Assembly: GCF_029589435.1 (NCBI RefSeq)
Contig: NZ_JARRAG010000001.1
Coordinates: forward strand, 486,808 to 550,807
Source of the DNA: Paludisphaera mucosa
GTDB lineage: Bacteria > Planctomycetota > Planctomycetia > Isosphaerales > Isosphaeraceae
Reading direction: 5' to 3'
Length of the DNA: 64,000 nucleotides
A program made the translations under genes and the position numbers. This document shows positions 18,324 to 27,475 of the stretch, one piece after another. Position 1 is the stretch's first letter. Each line of letters opens with the position of its first letter. Under the pieces are notes generated by a model. It was not told the DNA's origin. It saw only the letters and a program-made list of their open reading frames with translations, and made no database searches.

Positions 18324-18725
18324 TCAAGCGAACGGCAGGTTCAACTGCCACGAGACGCCGTAGCGGTCGTTGAGCCAGGCGAAGGCCGCGCTGAAGCCGT
18401 ATTCGCCGAGCGGCATGAGCGCCATTCCCCCCTCGGACAGCCGGGCGACCACGGCCTCCAGCTCCTCGCGGCTCTCGCAGTCGACGAACAGGCTGATCGC
18501 CGGCGTGAAGCCGAACGCGTGCTTCACCGGGCTGTCGATCGCCATGTACTCGCGTCCGGCCAGCGTGAACCGCATCATCTGCACCGAACCCTCGGTCCCC
18601 ATCTCGCCCGCGCCGTAGCGCGCGAGCAAGACGACCTCCGAGCCCGGGAAGAGCGAGACGTAGAAATTCACCGCCTCCTCGGCCGCCCCCTCGAACATCA
18701 GGAACGTCGTGACGTTTCTGGCCAT
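18324..18725 (-). CDS. VOC-family protein (PhnB/YjdN-like)
   Basis: 133 aa; the start 'MARNVTTFLMFEG' is the family's usual beginning, chosen over an upstream in-frame codon. The vicinal oxygen chelate fold is indicated by 'AVNFYVSLFPGSEV', 'FTLAGREYMAID', 'PAISLFVDCES' and the ending 'YGVSWQLN', the typical PhnB-like closing 'FGVxWQ(I/L)'. Family members were once annotated as 3-demethylubiquinone methyltransferases, but the true function is generally unknown. It is 17 bp upstream of the beta-helix gene, probably co-transcribed. Confidence 0.88.
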   Translation of the reverse strand: MARNVTTFLMFEGAAEEAVNFYVSLFPGSEVVLLARYGAGEMGTEGSVQMMRFTLAGREYMAIDSPVKHAFGFTPAISLFVDCESREELEAVVARLSEGGMALMPLGEYGFSAAFAWLNDRYGVSWQLNLPFA

Positions 18726-18908
18726 CGCGATTCGACTCCGCCCGTTGAGATTGATCCGTCGCACCCAGACCGGGACAGGATGCCCGGCCGGAGCCTTCTG
18801 GTCAAGCGTTCATCTCGCGGGGCGAGGTCGATTTGTCGTAGGCGTTTGAGGGAGAGCAAGCGCAAAGCCTTGGGACGAGGGCTTTTCACCACACTCCGGT
18901 CTTCTGCG

Positions 18909-20150
18909 TCAGCCGATGAGCTCGGGGATGGCGTGGCCCTCGCTGAGCTTGACGGGGCGGCCGGTGAGGGGGGCGATGTTCTCGCGGGCGGGGTCGAGGC
19001 CCAGGGCGGTGAGGATGGTGGCGTGGACGTCGGCGACGGGCGTGGGGCGTACGGGATCCTTGACGCCTTCGGGGTCGGTCTCGCCGAGTGCGAAGCCGGG
19101 GCGGATCCCGCCGCCGGCGAGGGCCAGGCTGAAGCCGTTGGTCCAGTGGTCGCGGCCGGCGAATGGGTTGATGTGGGGCGTGCGGCCGAACTCGCCGCAG
19201 CAGAGGACGACCGTCCGGTCGAGCAGCTTGCGACGCCGCAGGTCGCGGATCAGGGCCGCGAACGCCGGGTCGAGCCAGCCCGCCTGGCGGCGGTGGATCT
19301 CATGGTTGTTGACGTGCGTGTCCCAGCCGTCGAGGGTGACCTCGACGCAGCGCACGCCGACCTCGATGAGCCGGCGGGCGGCCAGGCATCCCCGTCCGAA
19401 GGGGGTGTCGCCGTACTCGGCCAGGGTCGCGGCCGGCTCCTGCGAGACGTCGAACGCCTTGAGCTGCTCGGACGACATCATCACGCGGGCGGCCGCCACG
19501 GCCTGGCGGTGCAGCGTCGCCTCCACCCGCACGGCGCGGCGGCGGCCGAACGCCCGGTCGACCACGTCCAGGTCCAGGGCCCGCCGCGCGTCCCGCGCCG
19601 CGGGGACCGGCGCGACGACGTCGGGGAGGTTCCCCTTGGGGTCGTCGACCTGGAAGGCGTCGTACTCGCCGCCCAGATACCCGCCCCGGCCCGGCCACTG
19701 GGCCGACAGGATCGAGACGTGGCGCGGGACGTCGGTCGGCCCGACGGGCAGCTCGTGGCAGCAGATCGCGCCGATGGAGGGGTGGACGACCGTGGGGTCG
19801 GGGCGGTACCCGGTCTTCAGCATGTACGTCCCGCGCTCGTGGTCGCCCTCCTTGCTGGTCATCGACCGCACCAGCGAGACCGAGCCCATCTCCTCGGCCA
19901 GCCGCTCGTAGCCGGAGGCGAGCTGGATCCCCTTCACGGCCGTGTCGACGGCTTTCGTGCCGCCGGCCGCCCTGGCGTCGGGGTGGGGGTCGAAGGTTTC
20001 GAGCTGGCTGGGGCCGCCCGCGAGCCAGAGCAGGATGATCGAGCCGGCCGGCCCGTCGGTCTTCTCCGCCTGCTGCGCCAGGAGTTGCGCCGCGGGCGTC
20101 AGCCAGCTCAGCCCGGCGAACGTCAGGAAGCCTCGGCGGTCGAGGTGCAT
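18909..20150 (-). CDS. DUF1501 protein, exported
   Basis: 413 aa. The N-terminus 'MHLDRRGFLTFAGLSW' is a twin-arginine-type signal. The start at 20150 has GGGGGGA upstream; an alternative ATG at 20165 overlaps the previous stop (TGATG). The body has DUF1501 (sulfatase-like fold) blocks: 'LLWLAGGPSQLETFDPHPDA', 'WDTHVNNHEIH', 'VVLCCGEFGRTPHIN' and 'GRDHWTNGFSLALAGGG'. DUF1501 proteins occur nearly always next to DUF1549/DUF1553 proteins in planctomycetes, as here. They are thought to take part in periplasmic polysaccharide breakdown. Confidence 0.92.
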   Translation of the reverse strand: MHLDRRGFLTFAGLSWLTPAAQLLAQQAEKTDGPAGSIILLWLAGGPSQLETFDPHPDARAAGGTKAVDTAVKGIQLASGYERLAEEMGSVSLVRSMTSKEGDHERGTYMLKTGYRPDPTVVHPSIGAICCHELPVGPTDVPRHVSILSAQWPGRGGYLGGEYDAFQVDDPKGNLPDVVAPVPAARDARRALDLDVVDRAFGRRRAVRVEATLHRQAVAAARVMMSSEQLKAFDVSQEPAATLAEYGDTPFGRGCLAARRLIEVGVRCVEVTLDGWDTHVNNHEIHRRQAGWLDPAFAALIRDLRRRKLLDRTVVLCCGEFGRTPHINPFAGRDHWTNGFSLALAGGGIRPGFALGETDPEGVKDPVRPTPVADVHATILTALGLDPARENIAPLTGRPVKLSEGHAIPELIG

Positions 20151-20164
20151 CGTCGATCCCCCCA

Positions 20165-21763
20165 TCAATGGTTCCACGAGAACTCGGCCGAGTTGAGCAG
20201 CGTCCAGAACAGGTCGGAGATCAGGTCGATGCGGGCCTCGCCCGAGGTCCCCTTGAGACGCGGCGTGAAGTGCGCGTTCTCCTCGGGGGTGGGGCGGCGG
20301 GTCAGGACGCAGAGGTAGGCCAGCTCGACGGCCTTCTCGTCGTCGGGGGCGAGGCGGGCGATGCGGTTGGAGGCGTTCCACATCTCGCCTCCGGTCCGCT
20401 TCTGCACCAGCTCGCCGTTCATGAGCAGCAGCCGCTGGGGGATGGTGCCGCCGCGCGGGGCGAACTCGTCCTCGCCGGCGTCGCCGTAGCGGCGGACGAA
20501 GTCGTTGCCCTCGTTGTAGGCGATGAAGCGGGCGACCCAGGGCGTGCGAGGGCCGAGCGTCGCCAGCGACGCCGACTGCCCCACCGCGCCCGAGACCTGC
20601 TCGGGCCGCAGCCGGGACATCGGGAAGGCCGCCCAGGTCTCGTCGTTGGGGGCCGCGGACTCCTCGGGCAGGTCGATGCTGTCGAGCCGGTACGCCTCGG
20701 TCGCGACGATCGCGCGGATGAGCCGGCGGAGGTCGTAGCCGTGGGCGACGAAGTCGGCGGCGAGAAGGTCGAGGGCGGCGGGGGCCTCGGCGACGGACGG
20801 GATGTCGTCGATCGGGTCGACGAGCGGCCGGCCGACGAGGATCGCCCAGACGCGGTTGACGGCCGCCTTGGCGAAGTACGGGTTGCGGGGGTCGACCACC
20901 CACGCCGCCAGCCGGTCGCGGGGCGGGCCCTCGGCCGGCAGCAGTTCGGGATTGGAGGGAACCGCCGCCGCGACGTCGGTCGGCTCCTTGGTCTTGCGGT
21001 CGAGCGGGTGGTAGTCGATCTCGCCGTCGGAAACGCCCCGCAGGTTGGAACGGATCCCGCCGAAGAACGCGGCGAGGCCCCGGAAGTCGCCCTGCTTCCA
21101 GGGCTGGAAGGGGTGGTCGTGGCACTGGGCGCAGTCGATCCGGACGCCCAAAAAGGCCCGCGTCACCCGCGCGGCGAGGCGTTCGGGGTCGGGACGCTCG
21201 GTCTTCTCGTCGCGGGTGACGGAGACGAAGTTCACGGCCGGGCGGTCTGTCCAGATGCCGCGATCGGCGATCAGGTCGCGGACGATGGCCGAATAGGGCC
21301 GGTTCGCCATCAGGGCGTCGCTCAGCCAGGTGGTGAACCGCCGCCGCCGGAAGACCACGAACGGCCCGTCCTCCACCCCCACGAAGGCCCGCGCGAACCG
21401 CTCGGCCAGGTAGTCCGCCGAGCGGCGGTCGCGGAGCAGCTCCTCCAGCCAGGCGTCGACGCGCGTCGAGGGCTCGGCCGCCTCGAACCGCCGGATCTCC
21501 TCCAGCGACGGGACGGTCCCTGTCAGCCCCAAGGTCAGGCGCCGCATCAGGGCCAGGTCGGGCGCCTTCGCGGCCGGCTCGACCTCGCGTTTCCGCCATT
21601 CCTCGCGAAACGCCGCGTCCACCCTGGCCGCGACCTCCGGCCTGGCGACGACCGGCGCGGCTTCCACCCCCCGCGTCGGCGAGGCCGACCGGATCACGCC
21701 GCGGCCCATCGCCAGCACGCAGGCGATCAGCACGCAAAGGAATCCCGCGTCGCGCAGCCGCAT
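20165..21763 (-). CDS. DUF1549/DUF1553 protein, exported
   Basis: 532 aa from the ATG at 21763 (MRLRDAGFLCVLIACVL, a signal anchor or signal peptide). DUF1549 (about 40-240) includes 'LMRRLTLGLTGTVPSLEEI' and the block 'DCAQCHDHPFQPWKQGDF', in which C-x2-C-H resembles a cytochrome c haem site conserved in this family. DUF1553 (about 270-500) includes 'NPYFAKAAVNRVWAILVGR' and 'TEAYRLDS'. This form is shorter than the common 800-1000 aa proteins because it lacks the N-terminal cytochrome domain and a carbohydrate-binding insert. The stop overlaps the next gene's possible start, so they form a two-gene unit. Confidence 0.92.
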   Translation of the reverse strand: MRLRDAGFLCVLIACVLAMGRGVIRSASPTRGVEAAPVVARPEVAARVDAAFREEWRKREVEPAAKAPDLALMRRLTLGLTGTVPSLEEIRRFEAAEPSTRVDAWLEELLRDRRSADYLAERFARAFVGVEDGPFVVFRRRRFTTWLSDALMANRPYSAIVRDLIADRGIWTDRPAVNFVSVTRDEKTERPDPERLAARVTRAFLGVRIDCAQCHDHPFQPWKQGDFRGLAAFFGGIRSNLRGVSDGEIDYHPLDRKTKEPTDVAAAVPSNPELLPAEGPPRDRLAAWVVDPRNPYFAKAAVNRVWAILVGRPLVDPIDDIPSVAEAPAALDLLAADFVAHGYDLRRLIRAIVATEAYRLDSIDLPEESAAPNDETWAAFPMSRLRPEQVSGAVGQSASLATLGPRTPWVARFIAYNEGNDFVRRYGDAGEDEFAPRGGTIPQRLLLMNGELVQKRTGGEMWNASNRIARLAPDDEKAVELAYLCVLTRRPTPEENAHFTPRLKGTSGEARIDLISDLFWTLLNSAEFSWNH

Positions 21764-21992
21764 GGGCGATTCTCCCTGGCCTCGTCCCGTCCCGAGCATC
21801 CCTCGAAGCGATCCGAGAGTTGTTACCCTGGATCCGGCCCGCGCGTTTCAGGATATGCGAATGGCTGTCGGAACCGCCACGGCCGATCGGGAGATCGCGC
21901 CCGCGACCGGGCCGGACGGGGCGGCCTCCTCGTCCGCCCGATCCCGTTGGCGGCGCTGAAACCGACGCCCCCGGGCGCGGGTAATCCCTCTC

Positions 21993-23177
21993 ATGGAAAA
22001 CACCATCATGCTCGAAGAAGCCCCGGTGGAGGTCGCACGCGAGGAAGCCCCGCCGAGGCGCTCGCGGCCGGTTCGTCGGGTGTTGATGCGGCTGGCGCGA
22101 GGGCTGGCGTCGTGGGTGGGGTGGATGTTCGGGCTGGCCTCGCTGGTGGCGGGGCTGGCGGTGCTGTCGTCGACGCCGGTCCTGCAGTTCCTGAGCCTGG
22201 GCTACCTGCTCGAATCGTCGGCCCGGGTCGCTCGCAGCGGGCGGTTGCGGGATGGGATGTTCGGGGTGAGGCTGGCGGGGCGGGTGGGGGGGATGGTCGT
22301 CGGCACGGTCGTCTCGCTGATCCCGCTCTGGGTGGCCGGCTCGTACGCGAGGTCGGCCGCGGTGATCGACCCGGGAGGCTCGGTAGAGCGCGGTTGGTGG
22401 GTCGTCGCGGTCGCCGTCTGGGCCCTGACGTGCCTGCACCTGCTGACGGCGTTCCTCCGGGGCGGCCAACTCCGGCGCTTCCTCTGGCCGTTCGGCGGAC
22501 CTTTCTGGCTGCGACGGCGACTTCGCGAGGGCGGGCTGTACGCCGCCTCGCGCGACGGGTTCTGGGAATTCGTGGGGCGGTTCCGGCCGTGGCATTACCT
22601 CCGGCTGGGGTTCGTGGGATTCGTGGGGACCCTGGCCTGGCTGGTCGTCCCGACCTCGATGATCGCCGCGACGACGCGGTTCCCCATCCTGGGGCCGATC
22701 GGCATGCTCGGCCTGGCCTGCGTCGCCCCCGTGCTGCCGTTCCTGCAGACGGGCTATGCGGTCGAGGGGCGGTGGTCGGCCCTCTTCGGGCTGAGATCGG
22801 CCCGCGAGCGGTTCCGGCACGCCCCCTGGGCCTTCGCGTTCGCCCTGCTCGTCCTGCTGGCGGCGTCGATCCCGCTCTACCTGCTGAAGATCGAGATGAT
22901 CCCGCGTGAGGCCGCATGGCTGCCGGGCCTGGTCTTCGTCGTCTTCCTGGCCCCGGCCCGACTACTCGTCGGCTGGGCCTACGCACGATCGCTGCGCCGA
23001 GAGCGGCGGAGCCACTGGTTCTTCCGACTGGTGGGCCGGATCGCCATCGTGGCCGTCGCCCTGGTCTACGTCGTGGTGGTCTTCCTCTCGCAGTACATCT
23101 CGTGGGGAGGCGTCTGGAGCCTCTACGAGCAGCACGCCTTCCTGGCCCCCGCGCCGTTCCTCTACTTCGAGAGATGA
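21993..23177 (+). CDS. multi-pass membrane protein; 3' end is the integration target
   Basis: 394 aa with about seven hydrophobic helices (GWMFGLASLVAGLAVL; VVGTVVSLIPLWVAG; WVVAVAVWALTCLHLL; LGFVGFVGTLAWLVV; FAFALLVLLAASIPL; LVFVVFLAPARLLVG; IAIVAVALVYVVVVFL) and an Arg-rich N-terminus. It resembles DUF4013-type membrane proteins but I cannot place it firmly. Its last 90 bp (23088-23177, ending exactly at the stop codon) occur again at 39459-39548, so a mobile element integrated here and restored the reading frame. The gene therefore remains intact. Confidence 0.8.
   Translation: MENTIMLEEAPVEVAREEAPPRRSRPVRRVLMRLARGLASWVGWMFGLASLVAGLAVLSSTPVLQFLSLGYLLESSARVARSGRLRDGMFGVRLAGRVGGMVVGTVVSLIPLWVAGSYARSAAVIDPGGSVERGWWVVAVAVWALTCLHLLTAFLRGGQLRRFLWPFGGPFWLRRRLREGGLYAASRDGFWEFVGRFRPWHYLRLGFVGFVGTLAWLVVPTSMIAATTRFPILGPIGMLGLACVAPVLPFLQTGYAVEGRWSALFGLRSARERFRHAPWAFAFALLVLLAASIPLYLLKIEMIPREAAWLPGLVFVVFLAPARLLVGWAYARSLRRERRSHWFFRLVGRIAIVAVALVYVVVVFLSQYISWGGVWSLYEQHAFLAPAPFLYFER
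23088..23177 (+). other. attL: left 90-bp direct repeat of the integrated element
   Basis: This block is identical, base for base, to 39459-39548. It covers the last 29 codons plus stop of the membrane protein gene, and identity ends right after the TGA. Tyrosine recombinases that use 3' gene ends leave exactly this kind of repeat. Confidence 0.93.
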
Positions 23178-23707
23178 CCGTCGCCGGCCTCTCGACGGCC
23201 CGTGGAACGGGGCCGACCAAGGCCATCCGCGAGCCCCCGCAGCCTTGAAAGTCGTCCCGCGAGAGAGGCTTCGACGTCGACGCCCCACGGCCGGGATCGC
23301 GATTCAGTCCGCCTGCCGATTCGCACTGGATTCGCCCCGAATTGTCAAGGAACCCCTAATAACGGGTACGAATAACAGGTAGAGTGTACATCCATTTCGT
23401 AGGGGAGTCCAGTGGCGTCGATCGGCCCCTTCGCGTCCATGCGACGCGGTCAACCGTAGACCCCCGATCCCTCGCAGGGTTTCCCCGGGGGTGGGATGGG
23501 GCGGGCTCCACGCGAACTCGAAGAGTAGCAGGGGGTGCAAGGCTAACTCTGCGAGATGGTTCTCCGCTGTGTGGTGGACCTCGTCCAGGGCCTGCCACCT
23601 CCCGTGAGGGTCGTCCCCCCTGGAGCAGCGGGCCTGGCGAAGCATCCCTACTGAACGATCGATCTCCTTCCCCGCTGCTCCCCCGCTCTCAGGCGATGAC
23701 CGCCCAG
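23178..23707. other. gene-free left end of the element
   Basis: No credible gene in 530 bp. It contains one GTAGCAGGGGGTG repeat (23525-23537) and the start of a longer palindromic copy near 23668. Arm-type binding sites for the recombinase could lie here but none is obvious. Confidence 0.5.
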
Positions 23708-23736
23708 TCAATTCAAGACTGTAGCAGGGAGTAGGC
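23668..23736. repeat. element-specific palindromic repeat, long form (copy A)
   Basis: CCCCGCTGCTCCCCC is followed by an 'AGGCGATGACCGCCC' centre and the inverted arm CTGTAGCAGGGAGT. It is closely similar to 27195-27271, including the centre. It overlaps the last codons and stop of the SWIM-like gene. Confidence 0.75.
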
Positions 23737-23998
23737 CGACCGCCCTCATCGCCCGGATGTGGATGCAGCCGAGGGGGTCCAGCCCCTCCCGCTTCCAGAT
23801 GAAGTCGGGGCAGTCGCAGGTGACCCCGTAGGAGTGTTCGGCGATGTCGTAGATGGGGCCGGAACCACGACGGTTCTTTGCCTTGATCAGACGGAAGGCC
23901 CGAATCAGGTCGGGGTCGTCCGTCCGGATGGGCCTGACTACGTAGCCGGTGCCATCGATAGTGAGAATCAGGGTGAGTCGGGCACGATGGTCTGCCAT
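23708..23998 (-). CDS. SWIM-zinc-finger-like small protein
   Basis: 96 aa. A short beta-rich N-terminal part (LTLILTIDGTGYVVRPI) is followed by 'GVTCDCPDFIW' and, after 13 residues, 'GCIHIRAM'. This is the C-x-C-x(n)-C-x-H spacing of SWIM zinc fingers. Stand-alone small SWIM proteins occur in planctomycete mobile elements and phages and probably bind DNA or protein. It is the first gene inside the left end, reading outward toward attL. Confidence 0.65.
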   Translation of the reverse strand: MADHRARLTLILTIDGTGYVVRPIRTDDPDLIRAFRLIKAKNRRGSGPIYDIAEHSYGVTCDCPDFIWKREGLDPLGCIHIRAMRAVGLLPATVLN

Positions 23999-24339
23999 GA
24001 CTCCAACAAAATAGCCGCCTTGAGCCTTTTGGGTAAGTCAGCTTTCCACTGGTCTTTCGGATCAGCTTTGCGGACAGGCCGGGGCAAGTCTCTAGAGTGT
24101 TGGCGTCTTAATCTGGGAGAATGAACCAAATGCTTAACTTGCGATCAAAGCTCAGCTAAACTTGTTTCGATCGACACGCGTAACTCAACCACGCATCCAC
24201 GCGATTTCCTTCCAAGAAGAGCGTCTCATACGTGTTGAAAAAGCACGGCGAACAGGTTGCTTGTCCCGGAGAGTAATCGGCATGATAGGCGAGGGGCTTC
24301 AGTCGCCTCCTGAAGTCATCAGATGGAGTCGCAAGTCCA
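23999..24339. other. AT-richer intergenic region upstream of the defence pair
   Basis: No gene is seen in 341 bp. GC content falls visibly here and remains low through the next two genes, marking the edge of a foreign segment. No reverse transcriptase or clear retron-like RNA was recognised, although an RNA cannot be excluded. Confidence 0.5.
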
Positions 24340-25854
24340 ATGGCTGTGAGACTGATAAGTGCGAAATTTCAAGGTAGAGACATACCACTATCGATTGACG
24401 GACCCGGAATCGACCCAAAGTCAAACATCTTCACGGTCTTAATAGGTAGGAATGGCGTCGGCAAAAGTCGATTACTAGCTTCCATCTGCGACGCATTCAA
24501 CTGGCCGGCACCAAGCCAACGGCTTAATCCAGGTGGTCCGCCGAAGATTAACAAACGAATCACTATTAGATACATAAAAGACGATCGTGTCATTAGCATT
24601 GACCATAAACGAGTATTGACTGACGCTTCTGGGGGGGTCCTCCGGAAGGAATCGGTGAAATCGGCAAAACCAATGAAAGTTATTGCTACTACCATCACGC
24701 CATTCGACAGATTTCCGATTTTTGAAGTAGATGGTCTTGACCGTGACAATCTTGACCCCAGATTCGATACCAAGGATAACGTATATATTTATCTAGGTGC
24801 AAAAGATAGAAATGGTGGGTTTTCGCCTTTCTATCGGTCCAAACAAATCATCAGATCACTTCTAGGGGTAGCTGCCGCCGCCGATGATCGAAGAGGTGGA
24901 TTGGCACACGTGTTTGATTTGCTGGACTATCATCCAATTGTTCGCCTTAGCTACATGTTTACTGAGATGGAAGAGGAGAGCCGGTCGGCGTATGAGACTC
25001 TCGATACATTTATTTCGAACATGAAGGATAAGAGCGGTAAGCCCAGGCTAGTCGGCAGTAATGTTGGTGAACGCATGGATGATTATATGAATAAATTTCC
25101 CGACAGGGAGGCGGACGTTCGCCTAGCGTGGCATAGCATGTTTGTCGACTCGGCCGCCGGAACCGGGCCGGTTGAACTTGAATATGATTTCAGTAATTCG
25201 AATTTCACGATTGGTTCCGCACTAATGTACGAACAGATTTCTCTATTAGAGGCGGCAGGCATGCGAACGCATTTTGAAGTCGCGTTAAGCAAGCGTCGGC
25301 ATGAGAATAAATACCTGGGTGTCGATGATGCAAGCTCTGGTGAACAGGCAGTCGTGTTGGTAGTCCTTGGCATCGCAAGCCAGATTTCGGACGACAGTTT
25401 GATAATAATTGACGAGCCCGAGATCGGTCTACATCCGGAATGGCAGGCGAGGTATTTGGATTTACTCAACAATACTTTCATGGGTTACAAGGGCTGTCAT
25501 TTTCTCCTGGCCACCCACTCGCCGCAAATCGTAGCTCAGATAAGGGGAAATGGCTTCGTGGTGAGCATGGACGACGTTCCGTCCATTGAATCCTCAAAGG
25601 AGTATTCGAAGAGGTCGGCGGACTTCCAACTCGCCAGGCTGTTCGATGCACCGGGGTTCCGCAATGAATATTTGGCCAGAGAGGCGATGACGGCATTGAT
25701 GCAAATTAATCGCAATCAGAGTGAAACGACGGACTTCGAGTCAAGATTCGAGATACTGAGTAACGTCAGAGGTCTGCTTTCGGACGACGATCCCGTGGCC
25801 GAAATGATAGATGCAGTCACGACCGCTTACGAGCTTCGGAAGGATCGAGGATGA
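24340..25854 (+). CDS. AAA/ABC-type ATPase, PtuA-like (Septu defence)
   Basis: 504 aa ABC/SMC-type ATPase. Walker A is GRNGVGKS near residue 37 ('TVLIGRNGVGKSRLLASI'). An ABC-like signature 'SSGEQAVVLVVLGIA' lies about residue 330, Walker B with catalytic glutamate is 'LIIIDEPEIGLHPEW', and the H-loop is 'FLLATHSPQIV'. The middle part lacks a long coiled coil, unlike SMC or RecN. The gene overlaps the HNH nuclease gene by four bases (ATGA). That pairing is the architecture of Septu (PtuA/PtuB) and of the retron Ec78 effector module. No retron reverse transcriptase is nearby, so a stand-alone Septu-like anti-phage system is the best reading. Codon use is AT-richer than the chromosome. Confidence 0.82.
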   Translation: MAVRLISAKFQGRDIPLSIDGPGIDPKSNIFTVLIGRNGVGKSRLLASICDAFNWPAPSQRLNPGGPPKINKRITIRYIKDDRVISIDHKRVLTDASGGVLRKESVKSAKPMKVIATTITPFDRFPIFEVDGLDRDNLDPRFDTKDNVYIYLGAKDRNGGFSPFYRSKQIIRSLLGVAAAADDRRGGLAHVFDLLDYHPIVRLSYMFTEMEEESRSAYETLDTFISNMKDKSGKPRLVGSNVGERMDDYMNKFPDREADVRLAWHSMFVDSAAGTGPVELEYDFSNSNFTIGSALMYEQISLLEAAGMRTHFEVALSKRRHENKYLGVDDASSGEQAVVLVVLGIASQISDDSLIIIDEPEIGLHPEWQARYLDLLNNTFMGYKGCHFLLATHSPQIVAQIRGNGFVVSMDDVPSIESSKEYSKRSADFQLARLFDAPGFRNEYLAREAMTALMQINRNQSETTDFESRFEILSNVRGLLSDDDPVAEMIDAVTTAYELRKDRG

Positions 25855-26549
25855 CCCCGATAGCTTATCAGGGCGAAGAACGAGCAATCGTCGAGAAGTA
25901 CAACGCCACCCGGCCTCAAGACCCAAGGTTTTGGGACTGCGACGAGGCCAAGCGGGTCAATCAACGCGTTAAGAAGCACTACGTTCAGGAACAGGGGAGG
26001 CTGTGCTGCTACTGCCGAAAGCCGATCGCATCAGGCCATGGAAGGCTATGGGACACAGACCATATTATTCCAAAGTCTAAGCATCCCGAGTTTATGTTTG
26101 AACCAGCGAATCTGGCCATTTCATGCATAGATTGCAATTCTGCCAAGTCGGACAAGCTCGTCACAAAGGAGCCATTCGTTCGGCAATTCCCTAAACACGC
26201 GAGTTTGTATTCGATAGTCCATCCACACTTCGACGACTACGGTGCCCATATATTAATTTACCTAGGCAAAATTTATGCCTCGATTACACCTAAGGGTTCT
26301 TTCACAATTCTGACTTGCAAGCTGGAGAGGTATAACGCCGAGGCTCAGGGTTGGAGGCCCGACTTCATCGATGACGACGCGGGGATTCAGTATCTTAATT
26401 CGATTATGAATGGAGATCCAAAGGAGAAAAATTATGTGTACATGGAGATGCTGCTTCGAGCCGGCATCACAGTCACCGACACATTGGCCGCCAAGATGAA
26501 AAGCGGTCCAACTCCAGGCCAGGCCTCCGCTTCATCACCGAGCAAATAA
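25851..26549 (+). CDS. HNH endonuclease, PtuB-like (Septu defence)
   Basis: 232 aa, coupled to the ATPase gene by an ATGA overlap. The HNH core is clear: two zinc-binding pairs (CCYC near residue 50; 'CIDC' near 98) frame 'WDTDHIIPKSKHP' with the catalytic His and 'EPANLAISCIDCNSAKSDK' with the Asn. The later 'VHPHFDDYGAHI' block is also found in PtuB-like HNH proteins. The N-terminal helical part includes 'KKHYVQEQGRLC', typical of the retron/Septu HNH group. It is expected to cut DNA or tRNA when the ATPase partner is released by a phage trigger. The 3' end overlaps the convergent membrane protein gene by 15 bp. Confidence 0.82.
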   Translation: MTPIAYQGEERAIVEKYNATRPQDPRFWDCDEAKRVNQRVKKHYVQEQGRLCCYCRKPIASGHGRLWDTDHIIPKSKHPEFMFEPANLAISCIDCNSAKSDKLVTKEPFVRQFPKHASLYSIVHPHFDDYGAHILIYLGKIYASITPKGSFTILTCKLERYNAEAQGWRPDFIDDDAGIQYLNSIMNGDPKEKNYVYMEMLLRAGITVTDTLAAKMKSGPTPGQASASSPSK

Positions 26550-27062
26550 TAGATAGAGACCGGCCGTGAGTGCCACCGGCACCAGCACGACCAAGGCACC
26601 GACGCCGTACAACTGCAAGTCGCTGTACCCGCCGTTCTCCTCGATCTTCCCCTTCCGCCTTTCCGCCTTCGCCAGTCGCACCTCCTCGCGAAAGGCATCC
26701 TCGACGACTCTACGTCGGCGAGCCTCCTCCGTTTCCTGGGCCTGCTTTCTGAGCCATTCCTCCCTCGCAGTCCGTTGTCTCGCCTGGCTGTCGGCCACCT
26801 CGGACTTCGAGGTCAGGTCGAGCAAGGGTCTGCCTGTCATCAGACTAGCCCCGCATGCCCGGCAGTTCGGGCGGGAAGCCTTCAGGGAGATTTGTCGGCC
26901 GCACTGGGGGCAGCAGGGAACCCCGTTCTTCCTGATGAATTGCTTGGAGGGTTGGAACAAGTAGATCAGGAGGACGACCGCGATCCCGAGCAGGGTCAGG
27001 ACGGCCTCAATGCCCGACGGATCTTGTTTGTGTCTAGCGGCGAACAGGATGAAGTCGACCAT
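26535..27062 (-). CDS. membrane protein with zinc ribbon and charged coiled coil
   Basis: 175 aa. A first membrane helix (VLTLLGIAVVLLIYLF, about 21-36) precedes a zinc ribbon (CCPQCGRQ ... CRACGAS). A highly charged predicted coiled coil follows (about 90-140; EEWLRKQAQETEEARRRR), then a second membrane helix at the C-terminus (GVGALVVLVPVALTAGLYLLF). No family is recognised. It is convergent with the HNH gene, which it overlaps slightly. A membrane accessory to defence is possible but unproven. Confidence 0.65.
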   Translation of the reverse strand: MVDFILFAARHKQDPSGIEAVLTLLGIAVVLLIYLFQPSKQFIRKNGVPCCPQCGRQISLKASRPNCRACGASLMTGRPLLDLTSKSEVADSQARQRTAREEWLRKQAQETEEARRRRVVEDAFREEVRLAKAERRKGKIEENGGYSDLQLYGVGALVVLVPVALTAGLYLLFAR

Positions 27063-27475
27063 CGGTCATGTCCACGAAGACCACAGTCAAGCAACCATGC
27101 CCTCTTCTATCACATCCAGTCCTTCTGTAAACGGAAAACCCAGCCTCCCACGAAGGAGAAGTCGGGCGGCCAAGCATGGGTTTTTGGAGAGACTTCCCTG
27201 CTACTCCCCCTCTCCCAGGCGACGACCGCCCGGTCCGATCGATTCAATGCGAATACTGTAGCAGGGGGTGGTGAAGGGATTCACCTCAACTCATGTGCGT
27301 TGCACCCACGGGTCGACCCGGACGCCCATGAGAAGGTCGCCCGCCGTCGTATTGACGTCGGTCGCCTAGTGGACGCCCAGCAGCGGAGGATTCTCGGGTG
27401 CGACCGGCTGCGTCCTGTCCGTCAGGTGTACTCCCAGTTCCGTCTTCATTCCAGCGATGCTAGCCTACAGGCCTT
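27063..27475. other. intergenic region with long-form repeat
   Basis: No convincing gene in 413 bp. It includes the long palindromic repeat at 27195-27271. An open stretch after it has no start codon with a ribosome site. Confidence 0.5.
27195..27271. repeat. element-specific palindromic repeat, long form (copy B)
   Basis: CCCTGCTACTCCCCC is followed by a CAGGCGACGACCGCCC centre and the inverted arm CTGTAGCAGGGGGTGG. Arms and centre match copy A at 23668-23736. Confidence 0.8.

Noticed and set aside
24000-24340. Possible retron-type non-coding RNA upstream of the ATPase-HNH pair
   Set aside because: No reverse transcriptase gene and no clear inverted-repeat msr/msd structure was found, so there is no basis to call a retron.
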